From: an uncultured Bacteroidota bacterium
GTDB taxonomy: Bacteria > Bacteroidota > Bacteroidia > Bacteroidales > UBA12077
Direction of reading: 5' to 3'
Assembly: GCA_913055635.1 (NCBI GenBank)
Contig: CAJXLK010000019.1
Span: forward strand, 16,565 to 80,564
DNA length: 64,000 nt
The notes below the pieces were generated by a model, which did no database searches, had not been told where the DNA came from, and was given only the letters and a program-made list of their open reading frames with translations. Positions 1-8,339 of this stretch are shown here, one piece after another. Position 1 is the first letter of the stretch, and each line of letters starts with the position of its first letter. Both the position numbers and the translations under genes were made by a program.

Positions 1-787
1 TGCGCGACTTCCCTTCCACCTTCTTCTGGACAATGCAGTCCACCTGGAAAGAACCAATGGTCAATTGGCCACTTTTTTGGGGAAACAGCAAATATTTTTT
101 CAAAATACCGGTGCCATAGATTTGCCCGTTTACATTTTCTTTCTCCAACTGCCTCAGCGTGGGGGTTTCAATTTCCTGCTTGTAAAACCCTTCAAAAGCA
201 GGAAATTTAACATTTTCCAACCCGGAAATATTCAGTTTCGAATAGAGTTTAATGGTGGCCACCAGGGGCTCGGCCTGATAGACCCGGTCTTTATCGACAA
301 GGACCTTTACAAAAAGATCATCGCCCGGGGCCTGCACCTCTTTTGTTTTGCCCTTTTGAGCCTGGGAGGGGCTGGATTGTTTTTGCCCGCCCGAGCCCTG
401 TTTTTGCTTGATCACCTCAATGGTCAGGGCATTGGACTGGTAGGTTTGCCCATCGACCTCCACCTGAGCCGGTGATAGGGTGTATTTTCCGGTTTCAGAA
501 GCCTGCAATACATAGGTATAGGTTTGGCGGTACTTACGGGTCATTTTCCCGTTGATGATGCTGACATTGGTACTGGAAGAGGTACTGGGGCCGGCCAGCA
601 CATCAAACGGCGAGAGATCGGGCGGATTAAAATCGCCCGCCTGGGAGTTGACCGTATAAGTTAACCGGAACTGTTGGCCTTGCCTGACCACGTTGGGGGC
701 TTTAGCGGTAAAGTCCACCTCATCTGCCTCAACAGCTGACCCTATTAAAAGCAATGCCAACAATACAAGTATAGATCTCATTGCCAT
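1..787 (-). CDS. batD: BatD oxygen-tolerance protein, N-terminal part (cut by window edge)
   Basis: This reading frame runs leftward off the window, so only the first ~262 residues are visible. It starts with a signal peptide (MAMRSILVLLALLLIG...), followed by beta-rich BatD domain sequence with the family-typical phrases NVVRQGQQFRLTYTVN and TYTYVLQASETGKYTLSPA. A Lys/Gln/Ser-rich linker sits near residues 135-155. BatD is a membrane-anchored periplasmic component of the Bacteroides aerotolerance (Bat) system. The ATG at 787 lies 4 bases after the batC stop; an in-frame ATG at 781 is an alternative start. Position and sequence both support the call; the C-terminal membrane anchor is outside the window. 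Confidence 0.9.
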   Translation of the reverse strand, partial: MAMRSILVLLALLLIGSAVEADEVDFTAKAPNVVRQGQQFRLTYTVNSQAGDFNPPDLSPFDVLAGPSTSSSTNVSIINGKMTRKYRQTYTYVLQASETGKYTLSPAQVEVDGQTYQSNALTIEVIKQKQGSGGQKQSSPSQAQKGKTKEVQAPGDDLFVKVLVDKDRVYQAEPLVATIKLYSKLNISGLENVKFPAFEGFYKQEIETPTLRQLEKENVNGQIYGTGILKKYLLFPQKSGQLTIGSFQVDCIVQKKVEGKSR

Positions 788-791
788 CAAT

Positions 792-1547
792 TTACCAGTT
801 CTTAGTTGTTTTTACCTGAACGTTTTTGGCTTTCTTCTTCTTAAGCTTCTCCTGCAGCTGCTCCTCGTCATTGGCCAGGGCCTGAAGCAAGCGCCGGGCG
901 TCTTCTTTGGAAATACCCTGTTTGGAGGGATTGCCCTGTTGTTTGTTTTGCTGCTTTTGTTTTTGTTGCTGTTGTTGTTGCTGTTGCTGTTGCCGGCGTT
1001 TTTGATTTTCCCTGTCCTGTTGTTTTTTCTTCTGTTGTTGATTTGGTTGCTGGTTGTTCTGATTCTGATCCGACTGCTGATTCTGCTTCTTCTTTTGTTG
1101 CTGTTTTTTCTTTTGCTGCTGTTTCAGCTGCCTCAGGGCATAAGTCAGGTTGTGCTTGGTTTGTACATCGCCGGGATGAAGGCGCAGGGCGTTTTTATAG
1201 GCAGAAATGCTCTTGCGCAGCTGTTTGGATTTCAACAGCGAATTGCCCAGGTTATGATAGGCCCGTGCCAGCTTCTGGTCCGATACATCCCGGCTGGTCA
1301 ACGCATTGAATTGACGCGCCGCCTCCTTATACTTTCCCTGCTGATAAAGGGCATCTCCTACATTAAATGCCGCCTTGAACGAATTGCCATCTTTCTCCAA
1401 GGCTTTGCGGTATTTCACCTCCGATTGGGTATAATCTTTCTGCTGATAGGACTGGTTGCCCTTTCGGATAAACTTGCGCTCCGACTGGCTGTAAGCCCCC
1501 AGGCTGATAAACAGGAGCATGAAAACGATCCATCCTGAAAATCTCAT
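792..1547 (-). CDS. batC: BatC, TPR protein of the aerotolerance operon
   Basis: 251 residues. A signal peptide (about 1-20) is followed by three to four tetratricopeptide repeats (about 23-130; KAAFNVGDALYQQGKYKEAARQF, AYHNLGNSLLKSKQLRKSISAYKNAL). A very Gln/Lys-rich low-complexity stretch (about 139-210) comes next, then the short conserved BatC tail SKEDARRLLQALANDEEQLQ. TPRs probably scaffold the VWA proteins BatA and BatB at the membrane. The stop is 4 bases before batD and the start 2 bases after batB, so translation is likely coupled. The poly-Gln tract creates long false ORFs on the opposite strand. Confidence 0.92.
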   Translation of the reverse strand: MRFSGWIVFMLLFISLGAYSQSERKFIRKGNQSYQQKDYTQSEVKYRKALEKDGNSFKAAFNVGDALYQQGKYKEAARQFNALTSRDVSDQKLARAYHNLGNSLLKSKQLRKSISAYKNALRLHPGDVQTKHNLTYALRQLKQQQKKKQQQKKKQNQQSDQNQNNQQPNQQQKKKQQDRENQKRRQQQQQQQQQQKQKQQNKQQGNPSKQGISKEDARRLLQALANDEEQLQEKLKKKKAKNVQVKTTKNW

Positions 1548-1549
1548 AA

Positions 1550-2587
1550 TTACCTCCTGACTTTAAAAAGATTAAAACGCATCAACCTTTTATTTCGCCG
1601 CTCAAGCAATAACAAATCAAGCAAAAGGAAGAACAAAGCCATTCCGACCAGGTACTGGAAACGATGCTCATAATCTTTGTATACTTTGGCTTCGATCTCC
1701 TTTTTTGTCATCTGGCTGATTTCACTAAACAGCTGTTCCAGGCCGGTACGGGCATTGCTGGCCTGGATATAAGTACCTTTTCCGGTCGAAGCCAGCTGCT
1801 TCAATGTGGAAGCATTCAGTTTGCTGATCACGGTATTGCCCTGCTGATCTTTTTGATAAACGGTCTGGCCGTTTTCTTCCCGCAGTGGGATTGGGGCTCC
1901 CTGGCGGGTACCCATGCCGATGGCGTGGATGGTGATATCCTGCTTGCGTGCTTTCTGAGCTGCTTCCACCAGGTTTCCCTGATGATTTTCGCCGTCGGTT
2001 ATAACAATCAGGGCCTTATCCAATTCACTCTTTTTGCCAAAGGACTCCCGGGCCAGATCAATGGCCGAACCCATGGCGGTACCCTGGCGGGGTACAATTT
2101 CCGGGGTGATCGAAGACAGGTACATCTTAACGGCAGAGTAATCCGTGGTCAGGGGAACCTGCACATAGGCATCACCTGCAAAAACGATCAACCCGATGCG
2201 GTCATTGCGCAAACGGTCAATCATCTGGGAAATGCTTCGCTTTGCGCGTTCCAGACGGCTGGGCTCAATGTCTTCAGCCAGCATGCTGTTCGATACATCC
2301 AGGGCAATGATCAGCTCCACCCCTTTGCGCTTGACCTTTTCCAGTTTGGAACCGAACTGGGGATCGGCCATGGCAAAAATCACGGAGGTCAAAGCCAACA
2401 AAAGAAAGATGAACTTGATCACAGGCCGCAGCCTCGACAAATAAGGGGTGAGCTGGGAAAGGAGATCGGTATCCCCAAATTTCCGCATCGATCGCTTGCG
2501 CATATACCGTGACACCAGGAAAAGGATGATCATCACGGGAACGATCACCAGGGCATATAAAACGTCATTGTTTCCGAATCTAAACAT
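1550..2587 (-). CDS. batB: BatB, membrane VWA-domain protein
   Basis: 345 residues. Membrane segments lie near 8-25 and 56-74, a von Willebrand factor A domain spans about 90-285, and a C-terminal membrane helix lies near 312-330. The MIDAS metal site is present as DVSNS (97-101), with TDGEN further on. BatA and BatB form an inner-membrane complex facing the periplasm; their loss lowers oxygen tolerance in Bacteroides. It lies between batA (14 bases upstream) and batC. The paired VWA genes in this order make the assignment secure, although A and B are distinguished mainly by position. Confidence 0.93.
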   Translation of the reverse strand: MFRFGNNDVLYALVIVPVMIILFLVSRYMRKRSMRKFGDTDLLSQLTPYLSRLRPVIKFIFLLLALTSVIFAMADPQFGSKLEKVKRKGVELIIALDVSNSMLAEDIEPSRLERAKRSISQMIDRLRNDRIGLIVFAGDAYVQVPLTTDYSAVKMYLSSITPEIVPRQGTAMGSAIDLARESFGKKSELDKALIVITDGENHQGNLVEAAQKARKQDITIHAIGMGTRQGAPIPLREENGQTVYQKDQQGNTVISKLNASTLKQLASTGKGTYIQASNARTGLEQLFSEISQMTKKEIEAKVYKDYEHRFQYLVGMALFFLLLDLLLLERRNKRLMRFNLFKVRR

Positions 2588-2601
2588 AAAGACTTTCCGG
2601 T

Positions 2602-3597
2602 TTAAGGTATGGTCCGCAAAACGGTAAACCGCAGCAACAATTCTGTCAGCAGCAGGATTCCTGCGATCAGGGTAAACAAGAAAAATTCCTCGGTTTTCTG
2701 GCTGTATTCTTTGACTTCGATTTTAGATTTCTCCATCTGGTCAATCTGGCTATATATTTGTTTGAGTTTTTGGTTGTTGGTGGCCCTAAAATAGGAGCCA
2801 TTGGTTTCATTGGCAATTTGTTGGAGGACGTCTTCATCAATTTCGACCTCCATATTTTTATACTGCACGCCATATGGGGTATTTACCGGATAGGGGGCAG
2901 TACCCTGGCTGCCCACCCCGATGGTATAGACTCTGACATCGAATGTTTTGGCTATTTCTGCGGCCGTAGCCGGGGCAATGGAGCCGCGGTTATTGACCCC
3001 GTCGGTCAGCAGGATCACCACCTGGCTTTTGGCGTCGCTGTCCTTCAAGCGGTTCACCGCGGTAGCCAGGCCCATACCGATGGCGGTGCCATCGTCGACC
3101 ATTCCGCTTTCGATGTCCTCAAAAAAATTGATCAGTACTGAATGGTCGGTGGTCAGGGGGCACTGGGTGAAGCTTTCCCCGCTGAACACCACCAGTCCGA
3201 TCCGGTCGTTGTTGCGGCCCTCAATAAAATCGATGGCAATATCCTTGGAGGCTTCCAGTCGATTGGGGTCAAAATCGCGGGCCAGCATGCTGCTGGAGAT
3301 ATCCAGGGCCAGGACAATATCGATGCCCCGGATATTGTCTTCTTTCTTGCTCATACTGGACTGGGGCCGGGCCAGGGCTATGACCAAAAGGGCGACGGCC
3401 AGCATGCGAAAAACAAAAAGCACATGGCGCAGGTAGTATTTATAGGATTTCCCGGCATGTTTGATGCCCTGTGTCTGCGACATCTGAAGGCTCGCCTCGG
3501 AGGTGCGGTGGCGCAATATGTACCACACCACTGCCGGAACAATCAATACCAGCAGAAAGAGCCATTGAGGCTGGGCAAATGTGATATCCTGCATCAT
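2602..3597 (-). CDS. batA: BatA, membrane VWA-domain protein
   Basis: 331 residues. N-terminal membrane segments lie near 10-28 and 57-75, followed by a VWA domain with MIDAS motif DISSS (99-103) and TDGVN, and a final C-terminal helix near 308-325. The start codon overlaps the upstream gene by four bases. It is the first of the two VWA proteins in the moxR-bat cluster, which the MoxR ATPase is thought to remodel or help assemble. No unusual features were seen. Confidence 0.93.
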   Translation of the reverse strand: MMQDITFAQPQWLFLLVLIVPAVVWYILRHRTSEASLQMSQTQGIKHAGKSYKYYLRHVLFVFRMLAVALLVIALARPQSSMSKKEDNIRGIDIVLALDISSSMLARDFDPNRLEASKDIAIDFIEGRNNDRIGLVVFSGESFTQCPLTTDHSVLINFFEDIESGMVDDGTAIGMGLATAVNRLKDSDAKSQVVILLTDGVNNRGSIAPATAAEIAKTFDVRVYTIGVGSQGTAPYPVNTPYGVQYKNMEVEIDEDVLQQIANETNGSYFRATNNQKLKQIYSQIDQMEKSKIEVKEYSQKTEEFFLFTLIAGILLLTELLLRFTVLRTIP

Positions 3598-4616
3598 TGG
3601 GTTTGTTGTTCACTTTTAACGTTTACGTTTTCACCATTTTCCGGCTGATCGCCTTCGGTTTCCTGCCCACCGGCCTGCTCTACATAGCGGGTGGCCCGGA
3701 CAAACGCGTAGGCCGATTCCAGGTGCGATTCATTTTCGCCGGGTGCGGGTTCCATACGGGCAAACTTGACCAGATCCGCTGTTTTTAGGATCGTGCTGAG
3801 CTGATCATAAGCCTGTTGGTCGTTCAATTCAGAATTTTGCAAAGAAAGCAGGATTTCATCGGTTGTACGCTCCAGGGTTTTGATGTCATAGCGCATCCAT
3901 AGATAAGTCCTCAGAATTTCGGTCAATCGTGTATAATAAAGCTTAACCTGGCCGTTTTGCCAGAGGCGTTGCTCTTTCAAGCGATCCAACTCGCGGAAGG
4001 CATAAACATGGGCTGGTTCATCGGGTTTTGACGGTGTTTCGGCGGCGGGTTGGTGTTTTTTCCTGCGTTTCCAAAGATAAATACCGGCCCAGATCAGCCC
4101 GGCAAGCGCCAGGGCGGCCAGCAAATAAGGCAACAGTTCGGCAAAGCTCAAGGGTGCCCCCAGCGGCCCCTTGATGCCAAAAATGCTGCGGGTGGTATCG
4201 ACCCTAACCGTTTCCACAAAAAGACTCACCGGGGGGCTCACGATGCTGTCTACACCCTGTTGATGCCTGTATTTAAAGGCCATGGATGGAATCTCCACGG
4301 CACCCGAATCAAAGCTGGTGATCAGCAACCGCTGCCTGACCCGGATCATGCCCGATGACTTCGACTCGAGGGTGTCCCTCGGATAAGCCCGGATCAGTTC
4401 AATGTCCTGGGAAAAGCGCTGCTCCATGGAAGGAAAAGCCACCCGCGCCGTTTCGGGTTGATTGACCGTATAATCCAGATGGATCTGATCGCCGATCTGG
4501 ATCCGGTTCGTATCCACCGTGGCCCGAACACTATAAGGCTGCCCCCTGAGCTGCCCGATAAAGGCCAGGAGGAACATCAAAAATATCACACTTCCTAGGG
4601 TTCCCCTTTTAACCAT
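3594..4616 (-). CDS. BatD/DUF4381-like membrane protein of the Bat operon
   Basis: 340 residues. A signal peptide (about 1-25) leads into a beta-sandwich periplasmic part (28-140) resembling the BatD N-terminus (RIQIGDQIHLDYTVNQ). A membrane helix (161-183, LLPYLLAALALAGLIWAGIY) is followed by a basic stop-transfer KRRKKH and a helical cytoplasmic part typical of DUF4381 proteins (HVYAFRELDRLKEQRLWQNG, YYTRLTEILRTYL). It sits between the DUF58 gene and batA and overlaps batA by 4 bases. The family regularly accompanies bat genes, but its biochemical role is unknown. Confidence 0.82.
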   Translation of the reverse strand: MVKRGTLGSVIFLMFLLAFIGQLRGQPYSVRATVDTNRIQIGDQIHLDYTVNQPETARVAFPSMEQRFSQDIELIRAYPRDTLESKSSGMIRVRQRLLITSFDSGAVEIPSMAFKYRHQQGVDSIVSPPVSLFVETVRVDTTRSIFGIKGPLGAPLSFAELLPYLLAALALAGLIWAGIYLWKRRKKHQPAAETPSKPDEPAHVYAFRELDRLKEQRLWQNGQVKLYYTRLTEILRTYLWMRYDIKTLERTTDEILLSLQNSELNDQQAYDQLSTILKTADLVKFARMEPAPGENESHLESAYAFVRATRYVEQAGGQETEGDQPENGENVNVKSEQQTQ

Positions 4617-4628
4617 CTGTTCCTTTTT

Positions 4629-5513
4629 TTATCGCCTTTCAAATAAATTTACCAATGGCTTTACATAATCCCCACCCGTTTCAAATGAGGCATAATCCAC
4701 CCCCGCCTGCGAAAAAACCGTATGAATATTCCGCGAAGTGGTCTCCCACCACTGCCTGTAAGCCTTGCGTATCTTACGGCTTGAAGTGTCAACCCATACA
4801 TAATCGCCGGTCTCTGCATCCTGCATCTTAACCAAACCCACATCCGGCAATTCTTTCTCCCGTTGATCATATATCCGCAGGCCAATCACATCATGCTTGT
4901 TGTTGGCAATGCGCAGGGCCTCTTCATAATTCATGGAATAATCCGAAGGATCCTGGTCATAAAAATCAGAGACCACAAAAGCCGTACATTTTTTCTTGAT
5001 CACATTGGTCAAATACTTAAAGGCCTCGGAAAGATCAGTGGAAGCATCTTCGGGATCAAACTCTATCAGCTCACGAATAATCCTCAATATGTGTTTGCGC
5101 CCTTTTTTAGGAGGGATAAATTTCTCAACCTTCCCGCTGAACAAAATAACCCCAATTTTATCGTTGTTCTGGATGGCTGAAAAAGATAAAACCGCTGCAA
5201 TCTCGGTGATCAGATTTTTTTTTAGCTGCCGGCGGGTACCAAAAACCCGGGAATTGCTTACATCAACGAGCAACATCACGGTGAGTTCACGTTCTTCCTC
5301 GTAGATTTTCACATAAGGATGGCTAAAGCGGGCCGTCACATTCCAGTCGATGTTGCGGATATCATCTCCATACTGATACTCGCGAACTTCACTGAAAGAC
5401 ATGCCCCTTCCCTTGAATGCGCTGTGGTACTGACCCGCAAAAATATTGCGCGAGAGGCCCCGGGTTTTGATCTCGATCTTTCGAACTTTCTTTAATAATT
5501 CAGTGGTTTCCAC
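4629..5513 (-). CDS. DUF58 (VWA-like) protein of the MoxR operon
   Basis: 294 residues. The DUF58 signature is clear at about 42-62 (EVREYQYGDDIRNIDWNVTAR), followed by a VWA-like core whose metal-site strand carries DVSNS (84-88). There is no signal peptide or membrane helix, so it is probably cytosolic. DUF58 proteins are encoded next to MoxR ATPases in most bacteria and are thought to work with them on the membrane VWA proteins. The gene is 12 bases upstream of the BatD-like gene. Confidence 0.88.
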   Translation of the reverse strand: METTELLKKVRKIEIKTRGLSRNIFAGQYHSAFKGRGMSFSEVREYQYGDDIRNIDWNVTARFSHPYVKIYEEERELTVMLLVDVSNSRVFGTRRQLKKNLITEIAAVLSFSAIQNNDKIGVILFSGKVEKFIPPKKGRKHILRIIRELIEFDPEDASTDLSEAFKYLTNVIKKKCTAFVVSDFYDQDPSDYSMNYEEALRIANNKHDVIGLRIYDQREKELPDVGLVKMQDAETGDYVWVDTSSRKIRKAYRQWWETTSRNIHTVFSQAGVDYASFETGGDYVKPLVNLFERR

Positions 5514-5522
5514 AGTTACTCC

Positions 5523-5945
5523 TTAATTTTTGCTCCGGCTGGTTCGAATGGTAAAAAACCATTCTCTTTTGTCCAGCTCAATCAGGTATTCATACTTCCC
5601 GTCCTCTGAGTAATCCCGCCAGGTCAGGTCTTTTTGATATTCATAATGGCTGTTCAGCGAATCCTGAGCTTCCTTCAAAAGGGCATAATCGCACATCTGT
5701 TTGGTATAGCGGCACCGACCCTGATCGGAGAAGATGAACAACATGGTTTTGGTCTGATCGCGGTTCTCATACTTAAGGAAATGGTGTTGACCGGTTTGGA
5801 CCTCTTTGGTGAAAGACAAATCACCGTCTGACTCCTGCATCAGGGTTTTCACCTGGTCGACGGTTTTACCAATAAAGTGCTGATCTTGTGCTGATGAGAC
5901 AGCCACAAAACCGAACAACAGGCACAATAAAAGAAACGTCTTCAT
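5523..5945 (-). CDS. Small secreted protein within the Bat operon, unknown function
   Basis: 140 residues with a clear signal peptide (about 1-19, MKTFLLLCLLFGFVAVSSAQ). The mature part is a compact mixed domain (HFIGKTVDQVKTLMQESDGDLSFTKEV, then a strand-rich part ending FFTIRTSRSKN). I do not recognise the family. It lies 9 bases upstream of DUF58 and 35 bases downstream of moxR on the same strand, so it is very probably co-transcribed and acts in the periplasm alongside the Bat complex. A second Cys-containing segment (CRYTKQMCDYALL) might allow a disulfide. Confidence 0.75.
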   Translation of the reverse strand: MKTFLLLCLLFGFVAVSSAQDQHFIGKTVDQVKTLMQESDGDLSFTKEVQTGQHHFLKYENRDQTKTMLFIFSDQGRCRYTKQMCDYALLKEAQDSLNSHYEYQKDLTWRDYSEDGKYEYLIELDKREWFFTIRTSRSKN

Positions 5946-5980
5946 GATCCCGGGATTATAAGTTTAAAGAAAAAGCCGCA

Positions 5981-6976
5981 CTAGGGCACCTCAATGGCAT
6001 TGAGGATTTGAGTTACAATATCTTCACTGGTCACATTTTCCGCTTCCGCCTCATAGGACAACCCGATGCGGTGGCGCAGCACATCATGGCAAACAGCGCG
6101 GACATCTTCAGGGATGACATAGCCCCTTCGCTTGATAAAGGCATAGGCTTTGGCGGCCAGGGCCAGGTTAATGCTGGCCCGGGGGGAGCCCCCGTAATTG
6201 ATCATTCCCTGGAAATGGTCCAGTCCGTAGTGTTGGGGATAACGGGTGGCAAAGACAATATCCAGAATATAGCGTTCAATCTTCTCGTCAATATAGACTT
6301 CTTTGACCACGCCACGGGCGCGGATGATGTCGTCGGGCTGAACCACCTGGTTTGCGGTGGGAAATTCTTTGGCCAGATTCTGACGCACGATCAGCTTTTC
6401 TTCCTCCAACTGGGGATAATCAATAACCACCTTCAGCATGAAACGGTCTACCTGAGCTTCCGGCAACGGATAGGTCCCTTCCTGTTCAATCGGGTTTTGG
6501 GTGGCCAGCACCAAAAAAGGCTGATCCAGTTTAAAGGTCTCCTCCCCGATGGTAATCTGGCGCTCCTGCATGGCCTCGAGCAAGGCACTCTGTACTTTGG
6601 CCGGGGAACGGTTAATTTCATCGGCCAGGACAAAATTGGTAAAAATGGGGCCCTTCTTGACCATGAACTGCTCCTTCTGCTGGCTGTATATCATAGTTCC
6701 CAGCAGGTCGGCCGGCAGCAGGTCGGGGGTAAACTGAATCCGGTTAAATCGGGCATCCACAATTCCTGACAGGGTGCTGATGGCAAGGGTTTTAGCCAGG
6801 CCCGGCACCCCTTCCAACAGTACATGCCCATCGGATAGCAGCCCAACCAAAAGGCTCTCTACCAAATGCTTCTGCCCGACAATCACCTTATCCATCTCCA
6901 TATTGATCATGTCCACAAATGAACTCTCATTGCGGATACGTTCGTTCAATTCCTGTACATTGACGGTTTGATTCAT
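5981..6976 (-). CDS. moxR: MoxR-type AAA+ ATPase
   Basis: 331 residues. Walker A is GVPGLAKT (56-63), Walker B and following are NFVLADEINRSPAK, and sensor 1 is LATQNPIEQEGTYPLPEAQ, all classic MoxR. A helical lid domain follows (GSPRASINLALAAKAYAF). MoxR ATPases act as chaperones for VWA-domain partners, here presumably BatA/BatB together with the DUF58 protein. It is the promoter-proximal gene of an eight-gene minus-strand operon that extends past the left edge. I saw no consensus TAnnTTTG upstream; the leader region carries two hairpin elements instead. Confidence 0.93.
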   Translation of the reverse strand: MNQTVNVQELNERIRNESSFVDMINMEMDKVIVGQKHLVESLLVGLLSDGHVLLEGVPGLAKTLAISTLSGIVDARFNRIQFTPDLLPADLLGTMIYSQQKEQFMVKKGPIFTNFVLADEINRSPAKVQSALLEAMQERQITIGEETFKLDQPFLVLATQNPIEQEGTYPLPEAQVDRFMLKVVIDYPQLEEEKLIVRQNLAKEFPTANQVVQPDDIIRARGVVKEVYIDEKIERYILDIVFATRYPQHYGLDHFQGMINYGGSPRASINLALAAKAYAFIKRRGYVIPEDVRAVCHDVLRHRIGLSYEAEAENVTSEDIVTQILNAIEVP

Positions 6977-7007
6977 ACGATTATCTTTTATTTAACATGT
7001 TGGCCGT

Positions 7008-7066
7008 ATGGAACCTGCATGAATAATCATGTCCTTGTTGTGTAAGTCCTTGCATGCAGGTTTCAT
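7008..7066 (+). repeat. Hairpin element copy A (CCTTGTTG loop)
   Basis: Arms 7008-7021 and 7053-7066 pair over 14 positions with a single G-T pair. The 31-base loop contains TCATGTCCTTGTTGTGTAAG. The same loop core and arm layout recur at 39409-39472, and a related loop with different arms at 7140-7191 and 11829-11905. Confidence 0.7.
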
Positions 7067-7139
7067 TGGTATATAGACTTATTAAAGGTTATCAATCGCT
7101 ATGGTATTACATCCTTAATTCTTCGCAGAAGGCCCGCCG

Positions 7140-7191
7140 AACCCACATGATTGATAAAAACAGCCTTGTTGTGTATTGACCCATGTGGATT
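7140..7191 (+). repeat. Hairpin element copy C (CCTTGTTG loop, different stem)
   Basis: Arms AACCCACATG (7140-7149) and CATGTGGATT (7182-7191) pair at nine of ten positions. The loop holds GCCTTGTTGTGTATTG, nearly identical to copy A, while the arm sequence differs (CCACATG rather than CCTGCATG). Confidence 0.6.
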
Positions 7192-7443
7192 GCATATAAG
7201 TATATCGTTATTTAATTTATGGACTCAATGCAATTTGACATGATAAAACAATTACAACTGCCGGCGCCAGGCATGTCGGTGCTATATCATGGATTTTTTA
7301 ACTTTCTGCAGAATTTTTCCCAAATTAATAACATTTCCACCAGAAATGAAAGTAATAACGGGCCAATGATAGGGTTTTATTCTGTTAATAAAAGTTAAAG
7401 TAATTTAAGGATTATTAAGGCTGCGGGGGGATAATCATTCTGG

Positions 7444-8280
7444 GTGGCTTTCAAATGGAGAGATATTGTATTAATTTTGAGCCCAAAAAAGATCTTGGAT
7501 CCATCTCAACGCTACTTCATCCAGCTGGCATACAAGGGGACACATTACCATGGCTGGCAGGTCCAGCCCAATGCAGTGACCATTCAGCAGGTACTCAATC
7601 AGGCATTAAGCACGGTATTGCGGGAGGATATCCATGTGGTGGGTGCAGGGCGCACCGATGCCGGGGTGCATGCGAGTTGTTACTGGGCCCATTTCGATTA
7701 CAGCGGGAAGCTGGAGGAGCCCGGCCACATCATTTTTCGCCTGAACCGATTCCTGCCGGATGACATAGCCATTTACGGGCTTTATGAAGTCCCCCCAAAC
7801 GCTCACGCCCGATATGACGCCCTCTCGCGCACCTACCAGTACCAGATCACCACCATCAAGGATCCGTTCAAAAGAGAATATGCCTATCATCTGTTTTGGG
7901 AGGTGGACATGGAGGGCATGAACGAAGCGGCAAAAGTATTATACCGTTACCAGGACTTCTCGAGTTTCAGCAAATCCAATACCCAAAACAAAACCAATTT
8001 GTGTGAAGTTTACCGGGCTGAATGGCAGAGGGCGGGGCACATGCTGATTTTCACCATTCAAGCCAACCGGTTCCTGCGCAATATGGTACGCGCCATTGTA
8101 GGAACCCTCCTGGAGACAGGCCGGGGGCGGCTGTCGCCGGAGGGAATGCAAAAAATCATTGAAAGCCGCAACCGCTCGCAAGCCGGCTACTCTGTACCGG
8201 CCAACGGCCTGTTCCTAACCCATATTCAGTATCCGGCCCACATGAATTTGAAACCCTATGGCCGCAAAACAGTACACTAA
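7444..8280 (+). CDS. truA: tRNA pseudouridine synthase A
   Basis: 278 residues. The catalytic motif GRTDAGVHA is at 70-78 with the nucleophilic Asp at 72, and the TruA opening YFIQLAYKGTHYHGWQVQPN is at about 24-43. The enzyme makes pseudouridine at positions 38-40 of the tRNA anticodon arm. There is no in-frame ATG before the conserved start of the domain; GTG at 7444 is used here, and TTG codons a few residues further in are alternatives, so the exact start is uncertain. It is a single gene, transcribed away from moxR. Confidence 0.92.
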   Translation: MAFKWRDIVLILSPKKILDPSQRYFIQLAYKGTHYHGWQVQPNAVTIQQVLNQALSTVLREDIHVVGAGRTDAGVHASCYWAHFDYSGKLEEPGHIIFRLNRFLPDDIAIYGLYEVPPNAHARYDALSRTYQYQITTIKDPFKREYAYHLFWEVDMEGMNEAAKVLYRYQDFSSFSKSNTQNKTNLCEVYRAEWQRAGHMLIFTIQANRFLRNMVRAIVGTLLETGRGRLSPEGMQKIIESRNRSQAGYSVPANGLFLTHIQYPAHMNLKPYGRKTVH

Positions 8281-8305
8281 TACCACACGTGTGATAAAAA
8301 ATCAT

Positions 8306-8313
8306 TATCTTCG
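8306..8313 (+). promoter_or_regulatory. Near-consensus Bacteroidota -7 element (TATCTTCG)
   Basis: TATCTTCG differs from TAnnTTTG at one position and lies 27 bases before the HAMP-GAF start codon, the usual distance. Confidence 0.45.
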
Positions 8314-8339
8314 TATATCTATAAAAACACCTGTATATT

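Larger units (their letters stand above)
6977..7443. repeat. Intergenic region between moxR and truA holding two hairpin elements
   Basis: This 467-base gap separates divergent moxR and truA. It contains two members of the hairpin family with a conserved CCTTGTTGTGTA loop: 7008-7066 (14-base-pair stem, ATGGAACCTGCATG against CATGCAGGTTTCAT with one G-T pair) and 7140-7191 (AACCCACATG against CATGTGGATT, one mismatch). The remainder is AT-rich. No gene was recognised here. Confidence 0.7.

Noticed and set aside
693..1538. Long plus-strand ORF opposite batC
   Set aside because: It is opened by the poly-Gln/Lys codons of batC, gives Leu-only low complexity, and has no start context or family.
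7008..7066. Integron attC site
   Set aside because: The arms lack GTTRRRY/RYYYAAC core sites, the loop rather than the arms is conserved, and there is no integrase or cassette layout.
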